A DNA stretch of 64,000 bases from Tenacibaculum skagerrakense. GTDB lineage: Bacteria > Bacteroidota > Bacteroidia > Flavobacteriales > Flavobacteriaceae. The notes below the pieces were generated by a model. That model ran no database searches. It was given only the letters and a program-made list of their open reading frames with translations, and had not been told where the DNA came from. How positions within the stretch are numbered: position 1 is the stretch's first letter; every line of letters starts with the position of its first letter. Below, piece after piece: positions 51,681 to 61,305 of the stretch. Made by a program: the position numbers and the translations under genes. The stretch is from assembly GCF_004345825.1 (NCBI RefSeq), contig NZ_SLXM01000008.1, positions 124,001 through 188,000 on the forward strand, read 5' to 3'.

Positions 51681-52566
51681 TTATAGCGATTACTTCATTA
51701 ATTTGATTAGGTAACATTTCTTTTAGCATCGTTTCGATACCGTTTTTTAAGGTGATTGTAGAAGAAGGACAACCGCTACAGGCTCCTTGTAAAATAACAC
51801 TTACTCTTTTTGTGTCAGAATCATAAGAACGAAAAGCAATGTTTCCACCATCAGAAGCCACAGCTGGTTTTATGTACTCGTCTAAAATTTCTATTATTTT
51901 AGTAGAAGTTTCATCTAAGTTTTCGGTGTTTACCTTAATTTCTTCTTTCTTTTTTTCTTCTGGTAAATTAGAAATGATAGTTTTTCCTTCTTGTAAATAT
52001 TGTCTTATGAATGTTCTGATTTCTTGATATATTTCACTCCATTCAACAATATCATATTTTGAAATAGAAATATAGTTCTCAGAAATAAATACTTCTTTAA
52101 CAAAAGGAAAGCTAAATAAGGCTTGTGCTAATGGAGAAGATTTACTTGCTTCCTCTATATTTTTTAATTCTACATCTGTTTGTGTTAAAGCTTTGTTAGT
52201 TCCAAACTTCATCACGGCAGGATTAGGAGTAACTTCGGCATACACTTCAATAGCACTCTTTTTCTCTTCTTGCTCTTTGATAACCTTATTACCACTATTT
52301 AAATAGGCTTCTATTTGTCCTCTTACTTCTTCTTGAACATCTTCCCATTCTACAATATCGAAACGTTGCACGGCAATAAAATTAGCAGTAACAAATACCT
52401 TTTTAACAAAAGGTAAATAGAATAATTGTTGTGCTAGAGGAGATAATTTTGCTTCGTCTATATTATTGAATTCAAAACTACCACCATTGATTAATATTGT
52501 ATTACTAACAAATTTTATAATTGAGTTATTGTTAGTTTCTTGTATTTGAATTTTTATATTTTCCAT
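51673..52566 (-). CDS. Nfu-type iron-sulfur cluster scaffold/carrier
   Basis: 297 residues. Two Nfu N-terminal (Scaffold_Nfu_N) repeats at about 10-95 and 107-193, followed by a C-terminal NifU-like domain with the cluster-binding CSGCPSS motif ([13 protein letters not shown], about 263-275). The doubled N-domain differs from the single one in most bacteria and is usual in Bacteroidota. First gene of nfu-ubiE-porT. Confidence 0.9.
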   Translation of the reverse strand: MENIKIQIQETNNNSIIKFVSNTILINGGSFEFNNIDEAKLSPLAQQLFYLPFVKKVFVTANFIAVQRFDIVEWEDVQEEVRGQIEAYLNSGNKVIKEQEEKKSAIEVYAEVTPNPAVMKFGTNKALTQTDVELKNIEEASKSSPLAQALFSFPFVKEVFISENYISISKYDIVEWSEIYQEIRTFIRQYLQEGKTIISNLPEEKKKEEIKVNTENLDETSTKIIEILDEYIKPAVASDGGNIAFRSYDSDTKRVSVILQGACSGCPSSTITLKNGIETMLKEMLPNQINEVIAING

Positions 52567-52582
52567 AAGTAAAAATGAATAG

Positions 52583-52590
52583 CAAAATTA
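52583..52590 (-). promoter_or_regulatory. Putative -7 box of the nfu-ubiE-porT operon
   Basis: TAATTTTG on the minus strand, 17 bases before the start codon of the nfu gene. Confidence 0.45.
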
Positions 52591-52617
52591 CAGTAAAAAA
52601 GTGATTAAATAAAAAAG

Positions 52618-52657
52618 ACCTCTTAGGTATTGTAAGTTATCATTACACCTAAGAGGT
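52618..52657 (-). terminator. Terminator of the FadL-like gene
   Basis: 11-bp stem ACCTCTTAGGT/ACCTAAGAGGT with an extra GTAA/TTAC pairing, followed on the minus strand by a run of T (GTCTTTTTTATTT). It lies 27 bases after the FadL-like gene's stop. Confidence 0.85.
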
Positions 52658-52683
52658 TTTGTAAAAAAATCCCCAATTAATTT

Positions 52684-54045
52684 TTACAAACTAAAAGTTA
52701 TCGTTGCAGCAATTCTTGAGATATTATTATCAATATCAATATCTCCTGTATTGTATAGAGTATAAAATTGTTTATTTTCAGAGTGTTGGTAAGATAAGTC
52801 TATTTGAGTATTTCCAAAGTTGTAACCTAAACCAGCAGAAAAAGCTTTTATATTGTCTTTATTAGTATTCCCTCCAACTACCAAATTAGGATCTTTTTCA
52901 TAAGAATAACCACCGCGTAAACTTACTCTGTCAAATCTCCATTCAGTACCGATACTTAATTTTTGTACAGCTCTAAAGTCAGTGCTAAAGAATTGATTAG
53001 CATCTTGTAAAACTTGATCTACTTCTCTGTAATTGAAGTTCTGAAAATCTTTGTAGGTATAATCTAAACTAATCAAACCTTGTTTTCCAAATATAAGAGC
53101 TCCACTAGCAGTTAATCTACTAGGAGTTGTAAAACGCAACGAATAAGGTCCTTCAAAAAAACGTTCCTCTACACCATCAATGCTTAAGTTTGGAATTTCA
53201 AACATGGTTAAGCTTCCAGCTCTTTCTTCAATTGTTTCTTGATACCAAGTAGGCGATTCATAAGAAGCTCCCAATCGAATAAATTGATTTACTTTATAAA
53301 TAAAACCTAGGTTGAAAGAAAAACCATTTCCTTCAATAAAACGTTCGTTAAAATCTTCTACTTCTAAAATATTTCCATTGATATCGTCATTCATTTCAGA
53401 AAGAAATGATCTTTCTCTGAATTCAATATTATGAAACTTTAAAGAGGCACCAACGTATAGTTTATTATCGTGTACAGCAGATAAACCTATATTAAAAGAA
53501 CTGTTTAAACCTCTAGTCTCGTTAGAAAAACGTTGTTCTAATGAACGATCAAAGACATTTACAGGGTCAGAAGTGTCATTTATATGCTCGTCATAGAATA
53601 AAAAATTACTATTTCCACTTCCGGTGTAAAGATTATCAAAGTCTGCTTTCATCTTATAATTAAAAGAAATAGCAAACCTGTTCCAGTTAGAATTACTATG
53701 ATCTATATCAAAAACAAATATACCACCAGCTTGAGAGATATTGAAATACTCATCTTGTAAGCTATTTGTGTTACCGTAATAGTTAACATCTAGATTAGCA
53801 TTTTTATTTGCTAATGTTATAGAGAATTTGCTTTTTACTGCAACAGCAGCACCTGCAGGGTTTATATCTGTTGAAGATATATCGCTACCTAAGGCTCCAA
53901 ACGCACCAGACATTGCATTAAATCTAGCGGTACCTATAGTGTTATCTTTTGAAAAAAGAACTCCTAAGTCATTATAATCTAATGCTTGAGAATAGGACGT
54001 AAGTATCGTAGTAGCTAACGCTACGAATAATAAAAATCGTTTCAT
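52684..54045 (-). CDS. OmpP1/FadL/TodX-type outer-membrane protein
   Basis: 453 residues with a signal peptide (cleavage near SYSQA). The N-terminal segment ARFNAMSGAFGALGSDISSTDINPAGAA (about 41-68, in parts) is the FadL hatch signature with the N-P-A motif, followed by a 14-stranded beta barrel ending in an aromatic residue region (AATITFSL). Family members import hydrophobic molecules; a link to the AlkB operon 28 kb away is possible but unsupported. Confidence 0.9.
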   Translation of the reverse strand: MKRFLLFVALATTILTSYSQALDYNDLGVLFSKDNTIGTARFNAMSGAFGALGSDISSTDINPAGAAVAVKSKFSITLANKNANLDVNYYGNTNSLQDEYFNISQAGGIFVFDIDHSNSNWNRFAISFNYKMKADFDNLYTGSGNSNFLFYDEHINDTSDPVNVFDRSLEQRFSNETRGLNSSFNIGLSAVHDNKLYVGASLKFHNIEFRERSFLSEMNDDINGNILEVEDFNERFIEGNGFSFNLGFIYKVNQFIRLGASYESPTWYQETIEERAGSLTMFEIPNLSIDGVEERFFEGPYSLRFTTPSRLTASGALIFGKQGLISLDYTYKDFQNFNYREVDQVLQDANQFFSTDFRAVQKLSIGTEWRFDRVSLRGGYSYEKDPNLVVGGNTNKDNIKAFSAGLGYNFGNTQIDLSYQHSENKQFYTLYNTGDIDIDNNISRIAATITFSL

Positions 54046-54090
54046 GTTTTATGCTAATTTCTTTTGTATACTAAGTTTAAAAGTAGGGTT

Positions 54091-55209
54091 TTATCTTCTT
54101 CTTGAACCGCCTCTTGATGAGCTTCTACCTGAAGAGTTACTTCTAGAACTACTTCTGCTACTTCCTGAAGAATAATTTCTTGAAGAGCTATAGCTGCTAG
54201 AGCTACTTCCAACTCTACTTGACTTATATCCGCCAGTGCTTGCAGAGTTATTTCTTCGAGTTCTTGAAGGCTTGTAACCACCAGTTCTAGTATTAGAACT
54301 TCCCGATCTATTTGGTTTATAACCTCCAGTATTTCCTCTTGATGGTCTTACTCCTCCAGTTCGATATCTTCTAATTTTTGTTTTTCTATTAATTCTTGTT
54401 CCGTTAGAATTTCTGACGTTGTTATATCTGCTGTTTCTAGAAATTTGACTATTAGTTCTTCTGTAAACATTATCTGATCTTCTAGAGATTGATCTTGAAG
54501 AATTTCTGTAGTGAGTTCTTCTATTAGATGCTAGCGTATTTCTACTATATATGCCATTTCTAAGGTATCTATTATTGTAGAATCCATTACGATTTCTATA
54601 CGCTAATCCGTAATAACCATTTGGAGGACAATAAAATCCATTATTCCAACCCCAGTTATTCCAGCCCCAACCCCAACCAGCGTTGTGATATGGATGCCAG
54701 TAAGGACTATAACCCCAGTTCCAGCCCCATCTATTCCATCCGAAAGGTCCATCCCAATAAGGATCTCCCCAATAGGTATTCCAATTCCATCCTAATCTAT
54801 AGCGAGGAAACGTATTCACATTTATTACAACATCTGAATCAGAGTCATATCCCCAAGGAGCGTTTTCGCTGTTATAATTAATTTGTAAATCTGGATCTTC
54901 TTCTTCAACTTCATCTTCAAATTCATAATCTTCAGACTGATAGCTTTCTATGTCTGTTAGAATATCTGTACCGTTTAATCCATCTAATCGTTCTAGTTCT
55001 TTAGTGAAATAATTCTCATTGTAGTTTTTGTAGTCTCTATCCGTGTTTTGAACAACAACTCTTTTTTGAGGAGTTTCCGTTTCGTTTACATATATACCAT
55101 CATCACTACCAGCAACAGATTGAGTAGTTGCACAAGAAACTAAAGTAGTTACCACTAGTAATGATAAGAAGTAAAGTGGAAGTTTGGTTTTGGTGTAATG
55201 TGGTTTCAT
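54091..55209 (-). CDS. Low-complexity lipoprotein of unknown function
   Basis: 372 residues. Lipoprotein signal ending LVSC (Cys26). Acidic segment to about 125, then a Trp/Gly/Tyr/Asn-rich middle (many WGW, WGWN and YWHP-like units, about 135-205), and a basic Ser/Arg/Gly/Tyr-rich tail (about 230-372) with five or six GGYKPSR-like repeats and a final poly-Ser/Arg stretch. No known domain. Probably surface or cell-envelope associated; placed between a FadL-like gene and proS. Confidence 0.8.
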   Translation of the reverse strand: MKPHYTKTKLPLYFLSLLVVTTLVSCATTQSVAGSDDGIYVNETETPQKRVVVQNTDRDYKNYNENYFTKELERLDGLNGTDILTDIESYQSEDYEFEDEVEEEDPDLQINYNSENAPWGYDSDSDVVINVNTFPRYRLGWNWNTYWGDPYWDGPFGWNRWGWNWGYSPYWHPYHNAGWGWGWNNWGWNNGFYCPPNGYYGLAYRNRNGFYNNRYLRNGIYSRNTLASNRRTHYRNSSRSISRRSDNVYRRTNSQISRNSRYNNVRNSNGTRINRKTKIRRYRTGGVRPSRGNTGGYKPNRSGSSNTRTGGYKPSRTRRNNSASTGGYKSSRVGSSSSSYSSSRNYSSGSSRSSSRSNSSGRSSSRGGSRRR

Positions 55210-55264
55210 ATCTTATCTTATTTTAATTAGTTAAATAGTAGTCAAATTAATGTACAAAAAACTA

Positions 55265-55296
55265 TTGTAAAAATACGTAACTTTATTGTAGTTTTG
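55265..55296 (+). promoter_or_regulatory. Promoter of proS
   Basis: TTG (55265-55267), 21-base spacer, TAGTTTTG (55289-55296), 46 bases before the start codon. Confidence 0.55.
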
Positions 55297-55342
55297 CACA
55301 CATAATTTACGCATAATAAACTGCAATTTTTATGCCAAACTG

Positions 55343-56827
55343 ATGGATATGAGTAAACATTTAACTAAAAGATCTGAAGATTATTCAAAATGGTACAACG
55401 AATTGGTTGTTAAAGCTGATTTAGCTGAAAATTCTGCTGTAAGAGGTTGTATGGTAATAAAGCCCTATGGTTTTGCTATATGGGAGAAAATTCAAGCTGA
55501 ATTAGATAGAATGTTTAAGGAGACAGGGCATCAAAATGCTTATTTTCCGCTTTTCGTGCCTAAAAGTTTGTTTGAAGCAGAGGAGAAAAATGCAGAAGGA
55601 TTTGCAAAAGAATGTGCAGTTGTTACGCATTACAGGTTGCAAAATGATCCAGAGAATGAAGGAAAGTTAAGAGTTGATCCTACTGCAAAGCTTGAAGAAG
55701 AATTAGTGGTTCGTCCTACTTCAGAAGCTATTATTTGGAATACGTATAGAGGATGGATACAATCACATAGAGATTTACCTTTATTAATAAATCAGTGGGC
55801 AAATGTTGTTAGATGGGAGATGAGAACACGTTTGTTTTTGAGAACAGCGGAGTTTTTATGGCAAGAAGGCCATACAGCTCATGCTACTAAAGAAGAAGCT
55901 GTAGCAGAAGCAAAACAAATGCAAGAAGTGTATGCTACATTTGCTGAGCAGTTTATGGCTATGCCAGTTGTTAGAGGAGCTAAGTCTGAAAGTGAACGTT
56001 TTGCAGGAGCGGACGACACCTATACTATTGAAGCTCTTATGCAAGATGGAAAAGCGTTACAAGCTGGAACATCTCATTTTTTAGGTCAAAACTTTGCTAA
56101 AGCTTTTGATGTTAAGTATACGTCTAAAGAAGGAAAGCAAGAGTTTGTATGGGCAACTTCCTGGGGAGTGTCTACACGATTGATAGGAGGTTTAATAATG
56201 ACACATTCTGATGATGCTGGATTAGTATTGCCGCCTAAATTAGCACCAATACAAGTTGTAATTGTACCTATATATAAAGGAGAAGAGCAGTTGAATGCAA
56301 TTTCTGATAGATTATCACCTATTATTCAAGATTTAAAGAGCAGAGGGGTTTCAGTTAAATTTGATGATAGAGATACAATGCGTCCAGGAGCAAAGTTTGC
56401 TGAATACGAATTGAAAGGTGTTCCTGTAAGAGTTGCTTTAGGTAATAGAGATTTAGAGAACGGAACAGTAGAGGTAGCTAGGAGAGATACATTTGAAAAA
56501 GAAACAGTTTCTCAAGCTGATGTGGTAACATATATTATTGATCTTTTAAATAAAATTCAAGAAAACCTTTATTCTAAAGCACTTTCATATCGAGATAATC
56601 ATGTTACAGAAGTGAATTCTTTTGAGGAGTTTAAAGAAGTGATAGAGAATAAAGGAGGATTTGTATCGGCTCACTGGGATGGTACAGAAGAGACTGAAGA
56701 GAAGATTAAGGAATTGACAAAAGCTACCATTAGATGTATTCCAAATGATGCGATAGAGGAGGAAGGAATCTGTGTTCTTACAGGTGCAAAATCGAGTAAA
56801 AGAGTACTTTTTGCAAAAGCATATTAA
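55343..56827 (+). CDS. proS: Prolyl-tRNA synthetase (eukaryote/archaeal type)
   Basis: 494-residue class II synthetase that charges tRNA-Pro. No 180-residue INS editing insertion between motifs 2 and 3, and the C-terminal zinc-like extension form ([23 protein letters not shown] ending in Tyr, given in parts) marks the archaeal/eukaryotic type. Motif 2 [16 protein letters not shown] (about 155-170) and [10 protein letters not shown] (about 124-133) are clear. Alternative start at Met3. Confidence 0.96.
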   Translation: MDMSKHLTKRSEDYSKWYNELVVKADLAENSAVRGCMVIKPYGFAIWEKIQAELDRMFKETGHQNAYFPLFVPKSLFEAEEKNAEGFAKECAVVTHYRLQNDPENEGKLRVDPTAKLEEELVVRPTSEAIIWNTYRGWIQSHRDLPLLINQWANVVRWEMRTRLFLRTAEFLWQEGHTAHATKEEAVAEAKQMQEVYATFAEQFMAMPVVRGAKSESERFAGADDTYTIEALMQDGKALQAGTSHFLGQNFAKAFDVKYTSKEGKQEFVWATSWGVSTRLIGGLIMTHSDDAGLVLPPKLAPIQVVIVPIYKGEEQLNAISDRLSPIIQDLKSRGVSVKFDDRDTMRPGAKFAEYELKGVPVRVALGNRDLENGTVEVARRDTFEKETVSQADVVTYIIDLLNKIQENLYSKALSYRDNHVTEVNSFEEFKEVIENKGGFVSAHWDGTEETEEKIKELTKATIRCIPNDAIEEEGICVLTGAKSSKRVLFAKAY

Positions 56828-56866
56828 AAAAGTGAAAAAAAATTTTAAAGTTTTTAAAAACTATTA

Positions 56867-56874
56867 TATATTTG
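56867..56874 (+). promoter_or_regulatory. Promoter box of tRNA-Glu copy 1
   Basis: TATATTTG followed by CACCCGCAA, the same as at the second copy. 25 bases before the tRNA. Confidence 0.65.
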
Positions 56875-56899
56875 CACCCGCAAACTAAAAGATTGTTAT

Positions 56900-56971
56900 G
56901 CTCCGTTCGTCTAGGGGTTAGGACGCCAGGTTTTCATCCTGGTAACACGGGTTCGATTCCCGTACGGAGTA
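56900..56971 (+). tRNA. tRNA-Glu, anticodon UUC, copy 1
   Basis: 72 bases. Acceptor GCTCCGT/ACGGAGT (first pair G-U), anticodon stem CCAGG/CCTGG around loop TTTTCAT with anticodon TTC, T arm CACGG-GTTCGAT-TCCCGTA type. Discriminator A; CCA not encoded. Confidence 0.96.
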
Positions 56972-56975
56972 CAAA

Positions 56976-57000
56976 GCTTCGAATTTAATTCGAAGCTTTT
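56976..57000 (+). terminator. Terminator after tRNA-Glu copy 1
   Basis: Stem AAGCTTCGAATT/AATTCGAAGCTT followed by a T run (AGCTTTTTT), right after the tRNA. Confidence 0.75.
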
Positions 57001-57027
57001 TTATCTCAATTTAAAAGATAAAAAATA

Positions 57028-57058
57028 TTGCGAATATTAAAAAATAATTTTATATTTG
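57028..57058 (+). promoter_or_regulatory. Promoter of tRNA-Glu copy 2
   Basis: TTG (57028-57030), 20-base spacer, TATATTTG (57051-57058), then CACCCGCAA as in copy 1. The full match supports the organism-wide promoter model used here. Confidence 0.75.
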
Positions 57059-57087
57059 CACCCGCAATCAGAAAAAGGTTGGTTAAT

Positions 57088-57159
57088 GCTCCGTTCGTCT
57101 AGGGGTTAGGACGCCAGGTTTTCATCCTGGTAACACGGGTTCGATTCCCGTACGGAGTA
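57088..57159 (+). tRNA. tRNA-Glu, anticodon UUC, copy 2
   Basis: 72 bases, identical to copy 1 over the whole tRNA. Followed 34 bases later by rpsT with no terminator, so it may share a transcript with it. Confidence 0.96.
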
Positions 57160-57193
57160 CAAAGTTTTTATAAACATTTAAGAATTTAGTAAA

Positions 57194-57445
57194 ATGGCAA
57201 ATCATAAGTCAGCAATTAAAAGAATAAGAAGTAACGAAGCAAAACGCTTAAGAAATAAATATCAGCATAAAACTACTCGTAATGCTGTTAGAAAATTAAG
57301 AGATACTTCAGATAAGAATGAAGCTGTAGGTATGTTACCTAAAGTTGTTTCTATGTTAGATAAGTTAGCAAAGAACAATATCATTCATAAAAATAAAGCT
57401 GCTAATTTAAAATCTAAGTTAGCTAAGCATGTAGCTGCTTTATAA
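57194..57445 (+). CDS. rpsT: 30S ribosomal protein S20
   Basis: 83 residues, the usual length. Highly basic; opens with [18 protein letters not shown] and closes with [26 protein letters not shown] residues, the standard S20 pattern (final blocks INKNKAARLKSRL). Binds 16S rRNA early in 30S assembly. Confidence 0.97.
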   Translation: MANHKSAIKRIRSNEAKRLRNKYQHKTTRNAVRKLRDTSDKNEAVGMLPKVVSMLDKLAKNNIIHKNKAANLKSKLAKHVAAL

Positions 57446-57483
57446 TAAAGTAAGATACAAAAGAGTTTTAAGGTTAGTTAATA

Positions 57484-57516
57484 AAGCGCTTCGATGTTAA
57501 ATCGAAGTGCTTTTTT
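57484..57516 (+). terminator. Terminator of rpsT
   Basis: Stem AAGCGCTTCGAT/ATCGAAGTGCTT (one G-T pair) followed by a T run, 39 bases after the stop. The 140 bases from here to rodA hold nothing I can support. Confidence 0.85.
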
Positions 57517-57657
57517 GTTTAATATATTCAGTATTGTTTATTCTTTAGAGAGTAAATATCCCTAGGCTTGCTTCGTATACAAATAGTAAAAAGTTTGAAT
57601 ATGTGTTTCAATAAAATGTTCAGATAGCCAGTCTCAGAGAAATTTATTGTTTTTTAT

Positions 57658-58935
57658 TTAATAATCATACTTCTTATGAGCATCTAATCGTATGAAAATA
57701 AATAATAGCAACGTAAAGCCCCATAAAGAAGAACCTCCGTAGCTAAAGAAAGGTAATGGTATACCTATGGTTGGTAAAAGTCCTATAACCATACCAACAT
57801 TTACTATTACATGAAAGAATAATATGGAGACTACTCCATATCCGTATATTCTGGAAAATTTATTCGTTTGTTGTTCTGCTAAAAAGATAATTCTAAACAA
57901 TAGTATCATAAACAAAAGGATTACAAGAGAGCTTCCGAAAAAGCCCCATTCTTCTCCTACAGTACTAAAAATATAATCCGTATCCTGTTCAGGTACAAAA
58001 TTTCCTTGTGTTCTATCTCCATTAAGAAAACCTTTTCCCCAAAAACCACCTGACTTTATAGTTAACTCTGCTTGATAGGAATTATAACCAATTCCACTAT
58101 TATCGTCAATTTTACCTAAAAGTATGTCAAATCGATCTTTTTGATGCTGCTCTAAGATATTTGTATAGGTATATCCAACAGCAGTTATAAAAAGAGAAGT
58201 TATTATATAACCTATTACAATTACAGGCCAGTTAAAACGTATAAACTGTTTATTCTTATAAGAAATATAGAAAAGTACTATTGTTAGTATTGAGATTGTT
58301 GAAATTAAAATTATTCTAGTGCCATAATTTATTGTAAGTAAGAATAGCACTATTGTAGAAACACCAAGAATAAAATACTTAAGTGTTAAACCCTCCCTAT
58401 TCAAAACAAAAAAGAAAGAAAAATAGATTAAAACAGAACCCATGTCAGGTTGTAAAGCAATAAAAAAGGCAGGTAGAAATATTACAATAAATGCTTTTAT
58501 CTGATTCTTAATCAGTTTTAAATTGTATTGACGATCACTCATTAATTTTGCTAAAGCGAGTGCTGTAAAAGCTTTTGAAAATTCGGAAGGTTGAAGTCCG
58601 ATACCTCCGAAATTATACCATGAAGTTGCACCGTTTATTTTTTTACCAAAAACTAATACACCAGCTAAGAGTACCAAAGAAAAAATATATAACAAACTAG
58701 AAAACTGTTCGTAGAATTTTGAGTTTAAAAAAAGTGTGAAAATTATTAATGGGATAGTCAAACAGATAAATATCATTTGTTTACCATATCGAGTGGAGAA
58801 ATTTAAAATTTCTTTATCAGTATCGGTAGAAGATGCAGCATAAATATTCATCCATCCAAAACTTACTAATAAGATGTATAGTAAAATTGTAATCCAATCT
58901 AGGTTTTCAAATATGTTATTCTTTAATTGTCTCAA
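57658..58935 (-). CDS. rodA: Rod-shape peptidoglycan glycosyltransferase RodA
   Basis: 425-residue SEDS protein with about ten helices that polymerises lipid II for side-wall growth with PBP2. Seen: GGIGLQPSEFSKAFTAL (about 109-125), QPDMGSVLIY near 162, SGGFWGKGFLNGDRTQ region (about 287-302) and the PLPFFSYGGSSLWGF loop (about 392-406). It lacks any unusual insertion. Start overlaps PBP2 by 20 bases. Last gene of the mre operon. Confidence 0.95.
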   Translation of the reverse strand: MRQLKNNIFENLDWITILLYILLVSFGWMNIYAASSTDTDKEILNFSTRYGKQMIFICLTIPLIIFTLFLNSKFYEQFSSLLYIFSLVLLAGVLVFGKKINGATSWYNFGGIGLQPSEFSKAFTALALAKLMSDRQYNLKLIKNQIKAFIVIFLPAFFIALQPDMGSVLIYFSFFFVLNREGLTLKYFILGVSTIVLFLLTINYGTRIILISTISILTIVLFYISYKNKQFIRFNWPVIVIGYIITSLFITAVGYTYTNILEQHQKDRFDILLGKIDDNSGIGYNSYQAELTIKSGGFWGKGFLNGDRTQGNFVPEQDTDYIFSTVGEEWGFFGSSLVILLFMILLFRIIFLAEQQTNKFSRIYGYGVVSILFFHVIVNVGMVIGLLPTIGIPLPFFSYGGSSLWGFTLLLFIFIRLDAHKKYDY

Positions 58936-60796
58936 GTGAGTCTAGTTTTACTAATTGTTTATCGTACGTTTCTTTTAAACTTAAATTAATCATTCTCTCT
59001 TCAATATTCTTTCTTTTTACCTCACCATTTAAATATTTTTCAATCATTAAACTGGTTATCGGTGCAGCGATAGTGGAACCAAATCCACCATTTTCAACAA
59101 ATACAGCCATCGCAATTTTAGGATTATCTTTAGGAGCAAAGGCTATTAAAATTGAATGATCGGGAAGTTGTACCTTCTCTCCGTTTATCCTAGTGAAATT
59201 TTCAACGGTTCCTGTTTTTCCACAGATTTCTATTCCTTTAACTTGACTAAACCTTCCTGTTCCAGTTTTAAAAACTTCATGCATAGCCTCAATAACAGTA
59301 GGGAAATGTTCAGTATTTATTGAAGTTAATCTTTTAGTAACAAATTTAGAATTGTCAATAGGTTTATTGTCTATTCCTTTAACAATATGAGGAGTGTAAT
59401 AAAAACCTTTATTGGCAATTGCAGCTGTAGCGTTAGCTAATTGTATTGGGGTTGTTTCAATTTCACCTTGACCAATTGCATTTGAAATGTTAGTGGTGGC
59501 TCTCCACCCAAAAGAGTATCTATTGTCGTAAAATTGAGCATCGGGAACAAGTCCTTTATTACCTACTGGTAAGTCATACCCTAAATAGTTGCCCAATCCG
59601 AAACTCTTAATTTGACTACTCCAGTTATCAAATCCCGATTTTGTATCACCAGATTTATTAATGATTTTTCTGTATACTTCAGCAAAATAACTGTTACAAG
59701 ATTTTGCAATGGCTTTCTTTAACCGTATAGGTCTTCCATAAATTCCGCAGTGACAACGCATAAATTCATTTTTCCTTTTCCCATAACGATATCCTCCATA
59801 ACAATAAACTGCCGTTCTTTCATCTATTACATTTTCTTGTAAACCTACAAGTCCGTTCAATATTTTAAAAGGAGAACCAGGAGAATAAACCCCTTGTAAA
59901 CCTCTATCGAAAGTTGGATTATTTATTGTGTCTGAAAATAATTTTTGTGAAAAGGCAGATCTTTTTCTTCCTACCATCATGTTTGGATTGTAAGAAGGTG
60001 CCGTAACAAGCGTTAAAATTTCACCAGTAGATGGTTCAATAACTACAATTCCTCCTCTCTTACCAGACATTAACAGTTCTCCGTATTGTTGCAATTCACT
60101 GTCAATTGTTAGTGTTAAATCTTTTCCTGATACAGCCAAAGTATCATTTTCTCCATTTTTATAAGATCCTGTAATTCTATTGAGATTATCTCTGTTAAAG
60201 TATTTTTTCCCTTTTACACCTCTAAGCTCATCTTCATAATACTTTTCTACTCCCCATTTACCAATTAATTCTCCGTTTTCATAATAATCACTTTCTTTGG
60301 CTTGTAATTCATTTACTTCACCAAGAAAACCTAAAATGTTTGCAGCTGAATTGATAGGGTAGTCTCTAATGATACGTCTTTGAATGTAAAATCCTTTAAA
60401 CTTATGAAGTTGTTCCTGTAAGTAAGCGAAATCTTCTTTAGCAACTTGCTTTAAAAATACTGACGGAAGCCATCTAGCATAATTTTCAGCTTTTTCAAAT
60501 CTACGGATATATTCTTCTTTAGATATTTTTAATAATTCACATAAATGAAGTGTGTCAATATTCTTTGCTTCTTTAGGAATAACCATCACATCATAAGAAA
60601 GCTGATTAGCGACTAATAGTTTACCGTTTCTATCATATATATATCCTCGTTGTGGATAATCATATTCTATTTTTACAGTTGCACTATTAATTGGGTTTAC
60701 AGTTTTTCCTTCAATAACTTGTAAATGGAATAATCTACCAATGTAAATAATTCCTATCAATAAGATTAATATAATTAAAAGCGAGCTTCTTTTCAC
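58916..60796 (-). CDS. mrdA: Elongation transpeptidase PBP2 (MrdA)
   Basis: 626-residue class B PBP that cross-links side-wall peptidoglycan. N-terminal helix (about 5-25), pedestal with the QRGYIYDRNGKLL motif (about 49-61), transpeptidase Ser308-x-x-Lys311 (GSPFK), Ser366-x-Asn368 (SCN) and Lys527-Thr-Gly529. Between the first two motifs are three cysteines (332, 348, 350). Its place in the mre operon and the SEDS neighbour RodA identify PBP2. Overlaps rodA. Confidence 0.95.
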   Translation of the reverse strand: MKRSSLLIILILLIGIIYIGRLFHLQVIEGKTVNPINSATVKIEYDYPQRGYIYDRNGKLLVANQLSYDVMVIPKEAKNIDTLHLCELLKISKEEYIRRFEKAENYARWLPSVFLKQVAKEDFAYLQEQLHKFKGFYIQRRIIRDYPINSAANILGFLGEVNELQAKESDYYENGELIGKWGVEKYYEDELRGVKGKKYFNRDNLNRITGSYKNGENDTLAVSGKDLTLTIDSELQQYGELLMSGKRGGIVVIEPSTGEILTLVTAPSYNPNMMVGRKRSAFSQKLFSDTINNPTFDRGLQGVYSPGSPFKILNGLVGLQENVIDERTAVYCYGGYRYGKRKNEFMRCHCGIYGRPIRLKKAIAKSCNSYFAEVYRKIINKSGDTKSGFDNWSSQIKSFGLGNYLGYDLPVGNKGLVPDAQFYDNRYSFGWRATTNISNAIGQGEIETTPIQLANATAAIANKGFYYTPHIVKGIDNKPIDNSKFVTKRLTSINTEHFPTVIEAMHEVFKTGTGRFSQVKGIEICGKTGTVENFTRINGEKVQLPDHSILIAFAPKDNPKIAMAVFVENGGFGSTIAAPITSLMIEKYLNGEVKRKNIEERMINLSLKETYDKQLVKLDSLETIKE

Positions 60797-60801
60797 GTTT
60801 A

Positions 60802-61305
60802 TTACTTTCTACTTAAAATAAAACTACCTAAGAAATAAATAAACAACGTAAATATTCCAGATAGAATTGTGTTAGATATCACATAAAAAAAGTTATGAAA
60901 ACTAAAGTTAAGTAAACTAAACAATAAAAAATGATGTAAGAAAGTTAAAATGACAATAAAGTTAAAAACCTTACCAAAAGATTCTTGTTTTAAACTGAAA
61001 AACTCGTAATCTAATTCAGTCTTTTGAAAAATGGTTCTAAAAAAATAAGGTCTTGAATACGCTATAAACGTTGTAGCAAAAGCATGGACTCCTCCTGAAT
61101 CGGAAAACATATCAATACATAATCCAAGTAAAAAGGCAATGCTTAGAATGGAGAATCTATTTTTTTTAAAAGGATATATGAAAATAAAAGCAATGTAGAT
61201 GTATGGGTTTATTCTATCAAACAGTAAAATGTTATTTAGCACTAATGCTTGTAGAAGTATTAGTCCAATAAACACAAATAGTAAATAAAAGGAATTTCTA
61301 CTCAT
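60802..61305 (-). CDS. mreD: Rod-shape-determining protein MreD
   Basis: 167-residue membrane protein with about five helices, few conserved residues; the DMFSDSGGVHAFATTF segment (about 65-80) is the family's best-conserved part. Role in the elongasome with MreC. Identified by topology and by its place after mreC, which it overlaps by 8 bases. Confidence 0.88.
   Translation of the reverse strand: MSRNSFYLLFVFIGLILLQALVLNNILLFDRINPYIYIAFIFIYPFKKNRFSILSIAFLLGLCIDMFSDSGGVHAFATTFIAYSRPYFFRTIFQKTELDYEFFSLKQESFGKVFNFIVILTFLHHFLLFSLLNFSFHNFFYVISNTILSGIFTLFIYFLGSFILSRK

Noticed and set aside
54054..54281. 75-residue minus-strand frame
   Set aside because: Shifted reading of the repetitive Ser/Arg tail of the lipoprotein gene.
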